The position numbers and the translations under genes were made by a program. From assembly GCA_024336345.1 (NCBI GenBank), contig JANFOG010000002.1, positions 372,001 to 436,000 of the forward strand: a stretch of DNA of 64,000 bases, given 5' to 3'. The notes under the pieces were generated by a model. It ran no database searches, was not told where the DNA came from, and saw only the letters and a list, made by a program, of their open reading frames with translations. Of the stretch, positions 34,718-47,300 are shown piece after piece. This stretch comes from Mariannaea sp. PMI_226. Its lineage: Eukaryota; Ascomycota; Sordariomycetes; Hypocreales; Nectriaceae. How positions within the stretch are numbered: the first letter of the stretch is position 1; every line of letters begins with the position of its first letter.

Positions 34718-37524
34718 CTACAGCGTCAAAACAGCAGACAGGGGCAAGTCTCTTGAGCTGCTTCCAACGTAGACTGTCTTCTTGTGCTTGGTGATCACCC
34801 AGTCTTGCGACACAACATCCCAGTTGCTCAGATCACGACGGGTAATGTCAGCTGTGAAGATGACACTCTGGCAAGGGGCGATATTCTCGATTCGGTCGAA
34901 ACCACGGAGAACACGGACGGGCTCGTTGTCGCCACCAAGGCTAACATAGAGCTGGGGGATCTCATCGGTAGTCGCATTTCCGGTGTTGGTGATTGTCGCG
35001 GAGACGGTGAACATGACATCCCAAAGCTGAGGATTACCGCCGGGCGCACCACCAGCAGGGAGCTTGCGCTGAGGAGAACCGTCAATGGCATGAGGAGGGA
35101 GGAACTCCTTGGCAGTCTTTCCATAGTGAGGATCGGCAGAGGCTGCCTTTCCGGAGGACGAGGTGTTGAGCCAGGGGTAGATGAACTGGTAAATGGGGCG
35201 GATGTTGCGAGGGAACGTGTAATCGGCGAGGTCAGTGCTGAAATTGCCCAGCTCGGGGGCGGCGATGGTATTGCCCGTAGTAGGCTGGTAGGGGAGGTTG
35301 GTATGAGGCTGGATCTGAAGATTCGAGTAATTGAAGGTAGACCAAGACAAACCGTAGCCAAACTCAAAGAGGGGAGCGTTCTTGTCCTTCGAGGCCTTTC
35401 GCTCGGTGCTGGCGAACTTGCGGTCGAAATGGCGGTAGTCAATGAAGACGCCCTCAGAGAAATCGTCCTGTGGAGCGCCACGTCCGTTGTTCGGCTTGTA
35501 GAGCACATTGGTGCCGTAGCTGCCGAGGGAGCGGCCCCAGGTGAAGGGAGATCGACCGCCGCTCACCTTGCCATAGAGCAGATCGACAAGGGAATTGCCA
35601 GACTCTTGTCCGGGGAGGCCGGCCCAGACGATGGCAGTGATATTGGGGTTGTTGTACCACTCAGTCAAGATGACAGGTCCAACAGTGTGGAGGACGACAA
35701 TGGTGTTGGGGCAGATGGACGAGACGTTCTTGATGAGATCATCGCCGTTCTTCCAGAGCGTCAGGTTCTTGCGGTCACCTTCGTTTCCATCGACGTTAAT
35801 GTAACCCTCGCCAGAGTCGGCATTGGCGAAGACGATAGCAGTGGCATCAGGCTGCGAGATGACCTGGAGGGTCTCGTCCCACTTGTAGTTGCTCAGAATA
35901 CTCTCGTATCGAGTGCCATCAAGAACAGTTTGGGCCTGGAGAGCGGCATCGGGAGTAATTAGGTAGGAGAACTGAGAAGTTCCGGAGCCCCAGGCCATGG
36001 CAAGGGTGCCATCGTCGCACCCACGGTCACCGCAGCCGTTGGGACCAGCTGGGTTACTGCCAGCATCCTCACCGACCGCGACAAGGAACTTGGGTTTGTT
36101 GAGAGGGAGGGAACCGGTGTTCTTGAGAACGACGGAGCCCTTAGCAGCAGCCTCGCGGATGTGCTTACCATGATCATGGCGAACATCGACCTGGAAGTTG
36201 ACATGCTCTTTATTCTCCTGGGCAGCAGCCTGGACGAAGAAGTTGGACTGGCGAGACCAGGATGAGAACTTGATATCGGGCTCGTTCTCAATAGTCCTGC
36301 CGGCCTTGAAAAAAGCGGCCATGATTCGCATGCACATATCGTCGATGCGCCACTCCGGAACAGTGCCGTTGACAACAGCGAGAGTCAAATTGCCACCCCA
36401 GTAGCTGAGACCAGTGTTGAAGGAAGTGTCACCAGGCATGGTCATATCGAGACCGGCAGCAGCTGTGGCGGCTCCAGCATGCTGAGCTTGCCAATCACTC
36501 ATGACGAAGCCCTGGAAGCCAAGCTCGGCCTTGAGGATGCCATTGAGCAGCTTGGAGTTCTGGCATCCGTAAGAGTTGTTGATTTGGTTGTAGGAACACA
36601 TGATGGAACCAACGCCGGCCTTGACGGCGTCGGCAAAAGGCCAGGCGTATAGCTCATGGAGGGTCTTGTCATCGACGTTGGAGGACAGAGACTCAGTGAT
36701 GTTATAGCCGTAGCCGATTGCCTCGGGGGCCTGTCGGAAGTGCTCTATCGCGCAAGTGTCAGTCCAGGAATCAATTCAATAAAGGAAGCTGAAAGGGATT
36801 CCATTGTATTCGCTTACCTTGCTCGTTGACAATGAAGTGCTTGGCGGTAGCAATTACACCACCATCCTGAATGCCGAGTGACGTCTCAGCCAAAGCAATA
36901 CCAGCCATGTAAGGATCAACAGTGAAGCCCTCCCAGTTACGGCCCCCAGTTGGAGTGCGGCCAATAGGGCCAGCGACGGGCCCCAGGAGAGCATCAACGC
37001 CCTTCTCATTGGCTTCCCTGCCCATCAAAAGACCGCGCTCGTGCCAGAGCTTTCTACTCCATGTAGCTCCAGCGGTGATACCTCCAGGGAAAGCACTGTT
37101 GTAATCTGACATTCGAAGACCCAGCGGACCATCCTGCATGCAAAGTCCGCGCATTCCCAGACGGGGAATTGAACCGACGTTGCCGACACATCGCTCACCC
37201 ATCCAACTATGCGTAGTTGTTAGTCACTCTTTTCTCTCTCCATCAGGCATAGTATAGAGGAGTAACTCACCCGACACCTGTGGTGAGGTTGACCTTCTCA
37301 GTCAGCGTCAACTGAGACACGAACTCCTTCGCTCTGATATATGCGGCTTCCCATCCCGAGGCTGTTGGGTCCATCCATGGTGACGGGTAGTGAGGGGGTG
37401 AGAAGGCGAGCTTTGGATTATGAGAATTGACCTGGAGAGGTATTTGAGAGTCAGCTTCACCATGCGCCAAAGGAGCATGTAGAGTGAACAGGGAAAATAG
37501 TGTCAGAGCGTGAGCGGACCGCAT
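34718..37524 (-). CDS. Secreted GH3 beta-glucosidase
   Basis: Exons 37524-37271, 37206-36818 and 36744-34718, with introns of 64 and 73 bp, give 889 residues. This is the length of Aspergillus BglA-type enzymes, which it follows closely along its whole length. It hydrolyses cellobiose and short beta-glucans to glucose outside the cell. Landmarks: [54 protein letters not shown], and the nucleophile Asp near 298 in GFVMSDW. Further on are [13 protein letters not shown] and the C-terminal fibronectin-III-like fold, ending [12 protein letters not shown]. With this start the signal peptide is [21 protein letters not shown] second possible first exon lies at 37957-38031 and would replace residues 1-31. 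Several N-glycosylation sites (NNS, NLT, NGT) are present. Confidence 0.93.
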
Positions 37525-40493
37525 TGTGGCGTTGGAGCTATCTGCTTAGGTAGTAACCAACAGGTACAATGCACGCATCACTTCGTCTTTCAGCCAGATG
37601 ATAGGAATAAGATGAAGCAGAAAATTGAGGGGAATATAAGTAATTAGAGATGAAGCATTTTCTGAGGGGTTCGTTTCCCCCCGCAATCGCTTCGACACTT
37701 CGTGACGATGATGGAATACCAAAATGCCGGTGAAGGTCAAGCGTCGTCACTACTAGACGACGACCCCCATTATTCCCGGCCCGGAGGCCCGTCGGTGCCT
37801 CAACTGAGTAAAAGCTTCGCTGATTGGCAAAGGCGCCAATTGTGGCTTGCTTGGTAGCTTGAAATCCAAGGGAGAAAGTACATATAGAAAGGAAAGGGAC
37901 GACATCGAAAAATGATGGAGATAAAGTAGGCGAAAGAAGGTGCGAATTTCACTGACCTGGGGCACGCCTTTGGCAGTAACCTCTGTGCCGGCAGACAGCA
38001 GCAATGCTGCAACAAGACTTGTGGTCTTCATGATAGAGACCGCTTTTGCTGTGCGACCTGTTTGGCTGGTGGACGGCTGATGATGATGACGGACTGAGAG
38101 CGGCGACAGGAGAGCACCGAGAATCTCTCTACAGATGAGAGACGGTCATGCGACGATGCGGGACGCACGGCAAGATTCCAGACAACAAGGTACTTTCGTA
38201 GCCGTTGTGTTGTTTTTGTTGTCAAGCAATCAAAATGGGCACGCGGAATAAACAAAGTCACCCGTCCTGAAGCTTAATGGCATTGGGTGCGGGTGGGCGA
38301 TCTCTTCTTTATACCTGTATACAGAGAGAATAGGCACAGAGGTGTTGTTGCAGTGCACATCATCTACATCGCGTCCCTTTTCACAGTCCACTACTTCGCT
38401 ACAAACATACCTAAGACCCCTAGCTCATGTTGTACCATGCCCGTGCTACCAGCAGACCAGGGGTTCGCGTCCGAGGCAGACGGACATACCACATCACACA
38501 TACCTGTCTAGCACGCCGATATGTCTCTCCCTGAGTGTGCATCCCTTCCTTGTTGAGGTTCGAGTCCATGTGGACGGACCGAGGATGAGGGCATCTTCTC
38601 TCGTCCGTCCCCCAATATCCGCAATGTTGTCACTTAGACGTGACCGTGCCGGGATTTCCATTCGTACATGGGAAAGTGGCTTGATGGGCATTCTTGGTAG
38701 CCTTGGCCCAAACCAGGCCGACTAATTGCCGATCCCCAATTATCACGGCTCCAACATATGCACCGTGTTGCTCCATTTGCGCTCCCTTGCACCTCCTCTA
38801 TTCCCCACAACGCACTGCATATACTATGTAATCAAGCTCATGTTAGGGAACACAATGCCAACGAGAGTTCGAGGGAGGGGAACAGGGCCAGGGGTAAATA
38901 CAGAGCACACAAGCCAAAAGAGAACCAAGCTAAGAGGGCGGATCTATGCCGAGTGTGGGCAGCTCTGGAGGGCCCTAGTGGGGGGATACGGCATCGGATT
39001 GGTAACTTGGCAGTCTGAGAAAAGGGCCGATGCAAATGCCTCGCGGAAAATCGGACAAGCGATATTAGAGAGGAGCCTGTAGTTCAGTTGTAAGCTTGCT
39101 ACACAAAGGGTCTTTTGACTACCGATGAAAGCGAGGGCATCCTTGGAGGAGAAGGAAAGTTTGCAGAGAAGCTGGGGTAGTATCTCAAGGATTTGCTCGG
39201 CGTTATTCTCATGAATAATTATTTTGCTTGCCTCTTTGATAATCGAGCGAGCAATGCGTCGGCTGTTGTTGACTGTCAAAGGGCGAAGAGAGTCCGCACA
39301 TGCAGATTACCTGCTTTGATCCAACCATTTACATCACGTTCAAATGACAAGGCTCTCAATGTCTCAACTGCGGAACTATTCGCTCTCTCCCCCTGTCTCC
39401 CCGCTTGGTGCAATTTCCCTTTTGCTCTCTGAATGGTAACTCGGCATCATCTATGACTTGCATTCGCGGATAATCGATAGATCTAATCATTAGTTCGCAG
39501 ATCCATCGGTAGCAAAACTACTCATATACCCCTCCTCCATCCCTTTAATGATCTCTCCAAGCAATTGCTTCAGGTTGTCGAGCATCTCTGACTGTTCGAT
39601 GTGGCTTACTGATGATCATCTCTTCCACACGATCCGATCCCCCCTGTTACTTTCCGACTGCCATCCGAATGCCCTCGTTCGTCCATCACCGCGGCCCAAG
39701 CTCCCCATGCAGCGTTTCATGCCGAGCCCGGTGAAATACAGACTCATCCACACCCAACTTTAATCCGCCGATGCTACATGGACATGCAACCCCATATTCT
39801 CCCCGCATAAAACTTGGATCAACTCCATGTTTGTTAAGGAAACTATTCGGACATGACGACGAAGAATGGCCGAACAGCTAACGGTTCATGGGATGACAAC
39901 ACCTCTCTATTCCCTTCCCAGTGCTCATCAACCTGGTCCATTTCTAGTTCATCATCAGAAATCTCATCAAGCCCTACACCAACGACCCCGCGCTCATCGG
40001 CCCGTTTCGAAGAAGTCGCAACGATTGTCAGCGATCTCATGCTCGTCTGACGTCGTCAGAAAGGTCTGTGGCCTTGCTTGACAACTCACATCTCCCAGGA
40101 GCAAAGCAATTCACCGTGATTCCGCGACTACCTATAGCATCGAGAGCAACGTGGTATGAAGTCATCTGCACTGCTACGGTTGCGTGACGATCAGTCCGTT
40201 CATGAAGGCCATGCGACCTGTGTGACCTTCCTTGTCTGTAGAAAGTGCGGGGAAGTAAGGATAAGCATCAAAGACATCTTTAAATTGATTAGAGTATGTA
40301 GTCATTATTAGGTATTTCGGCAGCATCTCATCCCACCTCTGCCACGACGCTTATGCCGTTAAGCGGATGTCAGTCGTACGCGGATCAGGCCCATCAACAT
40401 TCTTCCCAATCCACATTCCAATCCCAAACTGTCAACAGACCCAAGGCCTTTTTTTCTCTTGGGCTGATAAAGGACAGCTCACGTACGGAGCGA
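37525..40493. other. 3 kb intergenic region, beta-glucosidase promoter
   Basis: Apart from the candidate exon at 37957-38031, only unsupported frames occur (for example 38944-39279 minus, 40353 onward plus). The first kilobase or so is the expected promoter of the beta-glucosidase. The rest is the 3' flank of ERG24. Confidence 0.4.
37957..38031 (-). other. Candidate alternative first exon of the beta-glucosidase
   Basis: A 25-codon open stretch starts with ATG at 38031 and encodes a model signal peptide (MKTTSLVAALLLSAGTEVTA, then KGVPQ). It ends at donor GTCAGT. Splicing to the CTCTCCAG acceptor at 37432 would join it, in phase 0, exactly where the mature enzyme begins ([15 protein letters not shown]). 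The 525 bp intron is long for this window. If used, the enzyme would be 883 residues and the ATG at 37524 would be intronic. Confidence 0.45.
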
Positions 40494-42101
40494 TTAGTAG
40501 ATGCCAGGGATAATCCGGTATCGAACAATCTTCTTATACTTCTCCCAGTCATCTCCATACTTGCGGCGACACTTCTCATCATCGCGGCCATCTCGATGAA
40601 TCAAAAGAATGGCAAAGTACACGACGTAGAAGTAAGTGATGAGCATGCCCCAGCCCTTGGCGTCGCCCTGAATGACCTCTCGGCCGTCCTTCATGACGAG
40701 GGCGCCTTCAGCACCAGTTCCAGCACTGAGAATTTGGTAACCGGCAAGTCCGGTAGGCAAGCAGTATGGCCAGGATTGAATCCAATCACCCAAGTAGTTG
40801 ATGTGGCGAGCCACTCCCCACCAACCCGACACAAGGAGCTTGCTTCCGCTCTTGGTCTCGATGTACTTGAGATGGGCGACTCGGGGGTCTTTGGGATTCG
40901 TTCGGAAACGGTTCTTCTCGTTGTTGGCTGAACGGAAGATGTAGAAACCGGTTGCGATGAGCGAGAAGATTCCCAACAAACCAAGAGGACCAAGGGAAAC
41001 AGGGTGAGTAGCAAGGTAGCGGACAGGGAGGGAGTAGACGTAAGGAACCCAGACGATATCACCAAAAGACAGCATAAAGCCGAACCCATCGGTGGTGATA
41101 TCCATAGTTGTAAGAATAGCAGACTCGTTCACCCATGAGTCTACAACATATAGGGCCTGGACAGCAGTGATACAAATAGCACTGTCAGTGACGTAACCAT
41201 AATTGCGGTACTGCTGAGCACACCACGAGCAGTTCAGAATGATCCAGCCCATCATTCCGGGCCGCAGCTCCAGGAACTCCTTCAGATCGATTTCCCCAAT
41301 CAGCGGGAGTGTGACGCGCGGGTTCAGCTCGCGCCCGATGAACCAATCGTAGAGCAGGTTGCCGCTGTGGCCGCCAGCAGCAAGCTCACGCTTTTCCTTG
41401 TTGTCAGGCTTGACGCTGAAGCTTCGAACGTACACAAAGATTGCAATCAGGTACGAGAGGATGATCATGGCGGTCATAATCTGAATGAAATTTGCTGAAA
41501 TGAAGGTCCAGACAGGAAATTCGGCGCCCTGGTAAGCAGTGCCGGCAGCTAGAACAGCTAGGGTTACAGTGTTGCAGTACATGGCTGCGAGTAGATGTGT
41601 GTCAGCATTCGCATCCCAGTATTTAGATCAAAAGCGAAAATATTCGTATAGGAGGCAACATACTGTTGAGCCTATACGTCAGTTTGCCACCACTCTTCAA
41701 TTCCGTGCCCTGAACTTCGGCAGCAGGCAGGATTCGGTAGAGGATCATGGAAAGAAGAATATATCCGATCGTAGCAGCGGTAGCCTCCCAGCTAACGAGC
41801 CCGGCGATTCCATTCTCAGGCCATCCAACCTCTTGCTTGAGCTTGTCGAGGGAGAGCGTCTTGGGGCTCAGGAGAGACGGCGCAGGGCAACCGGAGATGT
41901 CGTTGCAAGCGAAGTTGAAGATGTATACGAGGATCGGGAGTCCGAAGGAGATAACAAAGGCACCTGGACTGTCATGAACTTCTAGTTAGCCGTGTTTCCG
42001 TAGGTGTAATAGGGAGTCAGCGATGTGATGGCAACTCACGGTCCGAAGAACTCATAGCCGTGTGGCTCTTCGGCAGCAGCCGACTTTGCTTTGTTGGCCA
42101 T
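40494..42101 (-). CDS. ERG24: Delta(14)-sterol reductase (ERG24)
   Basis: Exons 42101-42040, 41968-41664 and 41584-40494, with introns of 71 and 79 bp, give 485 residues, the usual length. The enzyme reduces the C14=C15 double bond of 4,4-dimethyl-cholesta-8,14,24-trienol with NADPH in the ER, a step of ergosterol synthesis and a target of morpholine fungicides. The ERG4/ERG24 signature is seen as LLVSGWWGVARHINYLGD near residue 385, with the NADPH-side region FRSANNEKNRFRTNP before it. Many hydrophobic helices (GAFVISFGLPILVYIF, TFISANFIQIMTAMIILSYL) span the protein. The C-terminus RKYGDDWEKYKKIV and YRIIPGIY is conserved. It is divergent from the receptor gene at 43229. Confidence 0.95.
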
Positions 42102-43228
42102 CTTTGCAATAAGAGGAAGCAAAGATAGTATGGCCTAAGGGGGAGGAATCAATTGTCAAGTGGTAAAGGAGACACAAGACAAATCCAAGTAAACTACTTG
42201 GAGACTCCTTTATAATCGACAGCCTGGCTTTCCTCGGTCCCTCTCAATGCCAACCCGTGTCGGGAGAATTCAACACACCGCGTTTGGCTCGCGGGGTCAA
42301 TACAAATTAAAACATTTTTAGCTGCCGGAGCTCTGGTGTTCCGTAAGTACCTAACCTATGGGGTCATAGGGGTACGGGGACTTTTATGGATGCTTTTGAA
42401 GGGACCCGCTGCATCGCCCTCTCAGCCAGCCCACAGCGTATTCGGGTCTGGAGAACTACTACAGAGTAGGTACGTTTGGGGCAGCGCAAGGTACGAATAC
42501 TACAGTTACTGTACTAGTTACTATGCACAGAGCTCTCCTCTTACCAAGATGGCCACCTTGGCACTTCTTAACTACTTAGGTAGGTAGCTAAAGTGCCCCA
42601 ATTTGCCATTCGTAGATCCCTTGATTCCTCAATAGGGATAGACGAAGCATGCTTTACACTCTGCCGGATTAGCTCATCGGAGAAATAGTTGGACCGGGCT
42701 GTAAACTTTTCTCATCCTCTCTGTCTCTCAGGGGACATTGTCAAGGATCGTTAAAGGGGAGCAGGGACCCTCTCTCCTTGTTATCTGTCTTAGTCCTCAT
42801 TTACTGTCCAATCACCATCCCGAACCAAGACTCGTCATCGCCCATCCACTCACACTCCCGTTCTCCCGCTTGCAGATAAGCCCAGCCCAGAGATGCCAGC
42901 TTAGAGTTGAGCTGCCGGCAGTGGTGTACTTTGTCTTGCGTACTTTCGTAATCAATTACCTGTCAACAGCATCCTCGTCTTACTCATTTTCATATCCATT
43001 TCTGCCCACGCAAATCCCTTCAAATTACGCTCCTTTGACTCGTGTGGCTCTTCTGGTTGTTGCTTGTACTGTAATCCTTTCCCGGCAATAAGGTTCGCGT
43101 TGCTTTGCTGGTCATATCGCCCGAGGCGCAGTCTCATTCTTCAGATCCTCCCCCCCATTCTAGTCGCTCTCGTCCGTGTCTTGCTCTAAGCCAACCTCCC
43201 GACGACATCCGCGGGTGTCCAATCCACG
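42102..43228. promoter_or_regulatory. Divergent promoter of ERG24 and the sorting receptor
   Basis: A 1.1 kb interval lies between two outward-facing starts. It carries pyrimidine-rich tracts at about 42770-42900 and 43130-43200, common in fungal promoters and leaders. I did not find a convincing sterol-regulatory element by eye. Confidence 0.45.
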
Positions 43229-44374
43229 ATGCGCTGCCCACCGGCTTCACTCGTTCCCTTCTTCGTCGCCGCCGTCCACGCCATCCAGGACCCTGCCTCG
43301 ACGACGATACACGTACCTGCATGTACTGCGACGTCCTCGAGCAGCACTGGCGCCTTCTTTGACCTCCGCCCGGACAGAGCTTTTGCGCTCGAGACGGAAT
43401 CTACTACACACAAGTCTGCACCATCAAAGGACTACACTGCCAGAGGTTATGACTACGGCAGGAACTTCACATTGAACATTTGCGGTGCCGTGGTGGACCC
43501 CGTCAAAGATGTGGTTGACCTGCCAGACTCCCTCTGGCAGAACGTGAGCGCGTATTATACCTCTCATGGGAAGTTCTACTCAATAGGGTTGGTTCTGAGG
43601 CAAGCTCTCCTATCCAAATGCGCCCGTTGCTAATGACGAGCACAGTTCCGAATCGATGGACCTACAGAGCCGCGGGAGGAAACTCGTGCTGCAGTATACC
43701 GGAGGTTCTCCATGTGGGCCAGACGCAAAGGAGTCCCTCTCTAACGAGAACGAGAATGAGAAACGACATCCTCAAACAATTTACGATTATAATGAGGTAG
43801 CGCTCGATAACAAGAGACGCAAGTCGACCACGATTTCTTTTCTCTGCGATCGAGACCCAGGCTCAACTCAAGCAAATGTGTATTTTGTTGGGACCGATCC
43901 TGATGAGTGCGCCTACTTCTTCGAAGTCCGCTCGAGCCATGCCTGCGCCCACGCCGAACCGCACAAGCCCGGCAGTGTCGGCCCCGGTAGTATCTTTGGA
44001 CTAATCCTTTTGATTACTGTGCTTGTGTACCTGCTTGGTGGTATCTTCTATAACCGGACCGTGGCCCACGCCCGTGGTTGGCGCCAGCTCCCCAATTACA
44101 GCTTGTGGGCCGGCATTTGGAGTTTCATTTGCGTGCGTTCCCTCCCGCTGAAAACAGAGAGGCACTTCCCCTGAGCCTAGGAGACTTTTTGGGCTGACGG
44201 ATTATCTTTGGGGGGAAATAGGACATGTTCGTGATCCTCATGGCTAACTGCTGCCGTAATCTCACCGCCCGACGTGGCTATCGCCATCTTAACACAAGTC
44301 CAACTCGGGGGGACAGGAACACGGACGCCGAGAACCGGCTAATCGACCAGCTAGACGAAGAGTGGGAGGACTAG
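43229..44374 (+). CDS. Mannose-6-phosphate-receptor-like sorting receptor (Mrl1 type)
   Basis: Exons 43229-43587, 43646-44132 and 44222-44374 give 332 residues. The introns are 58 bp (donor GTTGGT, branch GCTAATGAC) and 89 bp. A signal peptide covers about residues 1-19. The luminal part has the MRH-domain layout with paired cysteines: NFTLNICGAVV, LVLQYTGGSPCG, STTISFLCDRDP, ECAYFFEVRSSHAC. One membrane helix follows at about 243-266 (FGLILLITVLVYLLGGIFYN), then YNRTVAHARGWRQLPNY and a short acidic tail ending DQLDEEWED. Fungal relatives (Mrl1, and more distantly Atg27) carry vacuolar hydrolases from Golgi to endosome. Lectin residues cannot be verified here, so sugar binding is unproven. 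The first donor is non-optimal but is the only one that keeps the frame. Confidence 0.8.
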
Positions 44375-47300
44375 GGCCTAGGGCTTCTATAGAAATGGGA
44401 GCTTTTCAATGGGAGGTGCAGATGGGAAAGATGGGAGGTGTCTATTGAGGAAACAAATTCCTTGGGATTTTTTTTGGTTACTTTCTTCGGGATTCTATCT
44501 AGACGGACAGGGCAGGAGTTCTGGTGGGCAATATGATACCGAAACGTGTTGTATCTTGAACTGGCTCTGCGAGACAGGTTCATCAAGTCGACTATGATAT
44601 TAACTTAATAAGTGTATATATTCAGATTGAAAATTAGAGGTGATTAGATGCACCTCCAGGTATGAAAAATTCAGGCCAGTTATCGAGATCAAGAGCATTA
44701 GTGTTACTGGGGTATTGTGACAGCCACGGAGGGTAGAATGATACATACCCACTTCCTGTGGGCTTGATTGAACTTTGAAAGTGATTATGATACGTATTCC
44801 GGATTTAAGTACATTGACATCTGTGAGACAGTGGCGTAGTTGGCACTACGTAGTTGATCCATCAGTGCTTTTGCTGTTGATGAGACATGCTGTAACGGAC
44901 GTCATCCTTCTTTAGACTGGGAGGAGGAATCACCACCTATTAGGCTTCCCGTCTTTGTTGAAATTGCGCAAGCAAAGTTGCCTTCACTCCAAAGAACGGA
45001 TAATCAACTCCCCCCCCCCTCCCGCTTTGCTAAGACGCACCTCGCGGCCGGCCACTTCCACGAAGCTAGTGCCAACGAGCTGGCCTCAAAAGAGAGATAC
45101 TTGAAGGCTGTGAGGGTGGTGCAAACGGGAGACTCGACGCAGCAGAATGAAAACGCTCCCCACAGCCAATAGAGTACATTACTGATGCAGCTCGGAGAAG
45201 AAAAAAGCAAGTTGGTACCGGCAAAGGGAGGGGTTCTGAAGGTTTGTGGTCTGCATTGGCCCTGGGGGTGCGGACATATCATGATCTATCGTTACGCTGC
45301 CCAAAAACTTGACCGAGTGAAGAGGAGGTGGAAGAGGATGAGACAGGGAGGGAAGGGAGGGCTTCGAGTTGGGACGCCGGAAGCGCTACGGGATGAACTC
45401 GCGCGATGCAACGGTAGCGATGAATCTGCCGCTCTGTGAAGCCTGTCAGCTCTCTGATCTCTGGAGGGGGGTGATCTGGCAACTTCTCATACGTGGGGGA
45501 CTTGCACTTTCAGTGAGGAGATAGCAAGTGTCTTTTCTTTGCTCTGGCGCCTTCGCGAGGCGACTGGACTCGAGGGCAAAACCATTGGTATTGAACGAAC
45601 CATACCTAGGCGGTGGGCGTACTGCAAAGAGGAGAGCTGCATTGGTGTAGGCAAGCACTCCTAGTTGAGCTAGACAGACGTGAAGTTCTCGCACGGTTCG
45701 GCTCGAAACGAAGAAATCGGTGGGGTATATACATCGAAGGAACTGGTCAGGATGTACCCCAGCTCCCGGACAGTGGGAGAGATTGATAGTATCTCACATT
45801 TTCCTGATGTGATAGTCAGCGTTGCACTAATTTGCCACGAGATCGAGCTGTTACTTGAGTCTTGAACCAGGTGCGGCTGAATCCCACACTCTTGCTAGTC
45901 CCTCCGAGGCATCGACCTTGGGGTGTTGAAGCGGACCAAGCTCCGGGAGGATGTCCTGCCCACTCGGCAGATCATGGGTTTAGGCCTTGCTGGGCCATGG
46001 TCTCGCGAATCTGGCCAGGCCAGGGGGCAAGGTTTGGCTTTGGAGAGGCCCAGCAACACCGGCCGAAAAGCGTTAGAACCCGGCCTCTGCCAGTAAACTG
46101 ATTGACTGGCTCCCCCATGAACCCCCGTCATGATACCGTAGGCAAATATACTGTGTAGGAGACAACTAGTATCGGTAGTTCTCATCTACCCGCTGCGGAA
46201 GCTAGGCAAGCCTAATTGTCTTGTCTCCGAGCAAAGCAAGCTTCAGATTACTCAGCACCAACGACATCTCGTCTTTTGTTAGAGACGTTGTGATCGCTGA
46301 GCCACCACCTTGAAGTGCGGTGATGCATACAATGTATGTATGGTTGTTTTCAAAGAATCCTGCACATGCATACGGACACACATGAAAAGAGTTAAGAAGA
46401 GAAAAGGGAAAACATCAGGCTCTCCGTTGTTTACCAGCCCTGCAGGGTTCACCCCGCTGAAAATGCGCGTGTGCGAAGCCTGTTCCCATCTGCTCGCTGT
46501 GCTACCATCCGCAGAGAGAGGACCGGGGTCGAAGGATGATTGATTATATTGGCTACAGCAGTGAACTTATGCAAGTATAGGTGACCTGAGAAGGCCTTTG
46601 GGTTAGAGAGAAGTGTTCTTCCTTTTTGATTTCGTTTTTTTCCCGTCCCAGCCCTGTCTCTCTTCCTACCATGTAGCCAGCCGTCAAGTGTTGACCTAAT
46701 CTTCCACCCCTCGCCAGTCCAATGCCCCCCCAGTCGACGCCACCAAATGTCAATACCAGGTCTCGAATCCTCGGCGTTGTTCCAGTTTCGGCTCCTAGTA
46801 CCTATTCTGCTCACCATGTACCCAGTTCGTGTGTATGTACTGTACTATTCTATTGAATTACGCAAGAAGCAGCCTAGATACACCACACACTGCATATTGG
46901 ATACACTCCTCCGTTAACGGACCAAACGTAGGTCAGGCCTACGTGAATGCTAGTAACAAGTTAGCATGCTTATCTTTTTTTTTTCAAAAGGCAAACGGGG
47001 CGTCTTTTTGGGCGTCGTCATGAATCCAATGAATGGAATGGGCATCAACCCCTTGTAGTCAAGTTATGCACACGAAGATATTGACACTGCACTTTAGCAA
47101 ACAAACCTCTTGCGATAGCAAACAGAGTTCCCATTTCTCGTACCGAAATTTGCCCGCGGTCCTTCAATAAACGCCTACCTCCTCTCGTAGCCGTAGCCAG
47201 AAAAATGCCCAAAGCTTTAGCCAAGACCATGCTGCAGCCCTACGCAGCGCGCAAAACGGACTGGGAGAACCAGAAATTCCCGGCTGTCTTGTTACACAGC

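Noticed and set aside
34784..35962. 392-codon plus-strand open frame
   Set aside because: It lies wholly antisense to the beta-glucosidase exon, whose protein is strongly family-like. The antisense frame is a codon-bias shadow without any motif.
38540..38600. GGTTCGAGTCC as a tRNA T-arm
   Set aside because: No matching acceptor, D-arm or anticodon arm surrounds it.
40353..40931. 192-codon plus-strand frame
   Set aside because: Mostly antisense to ERG24 exon 3 and lacks any domain.
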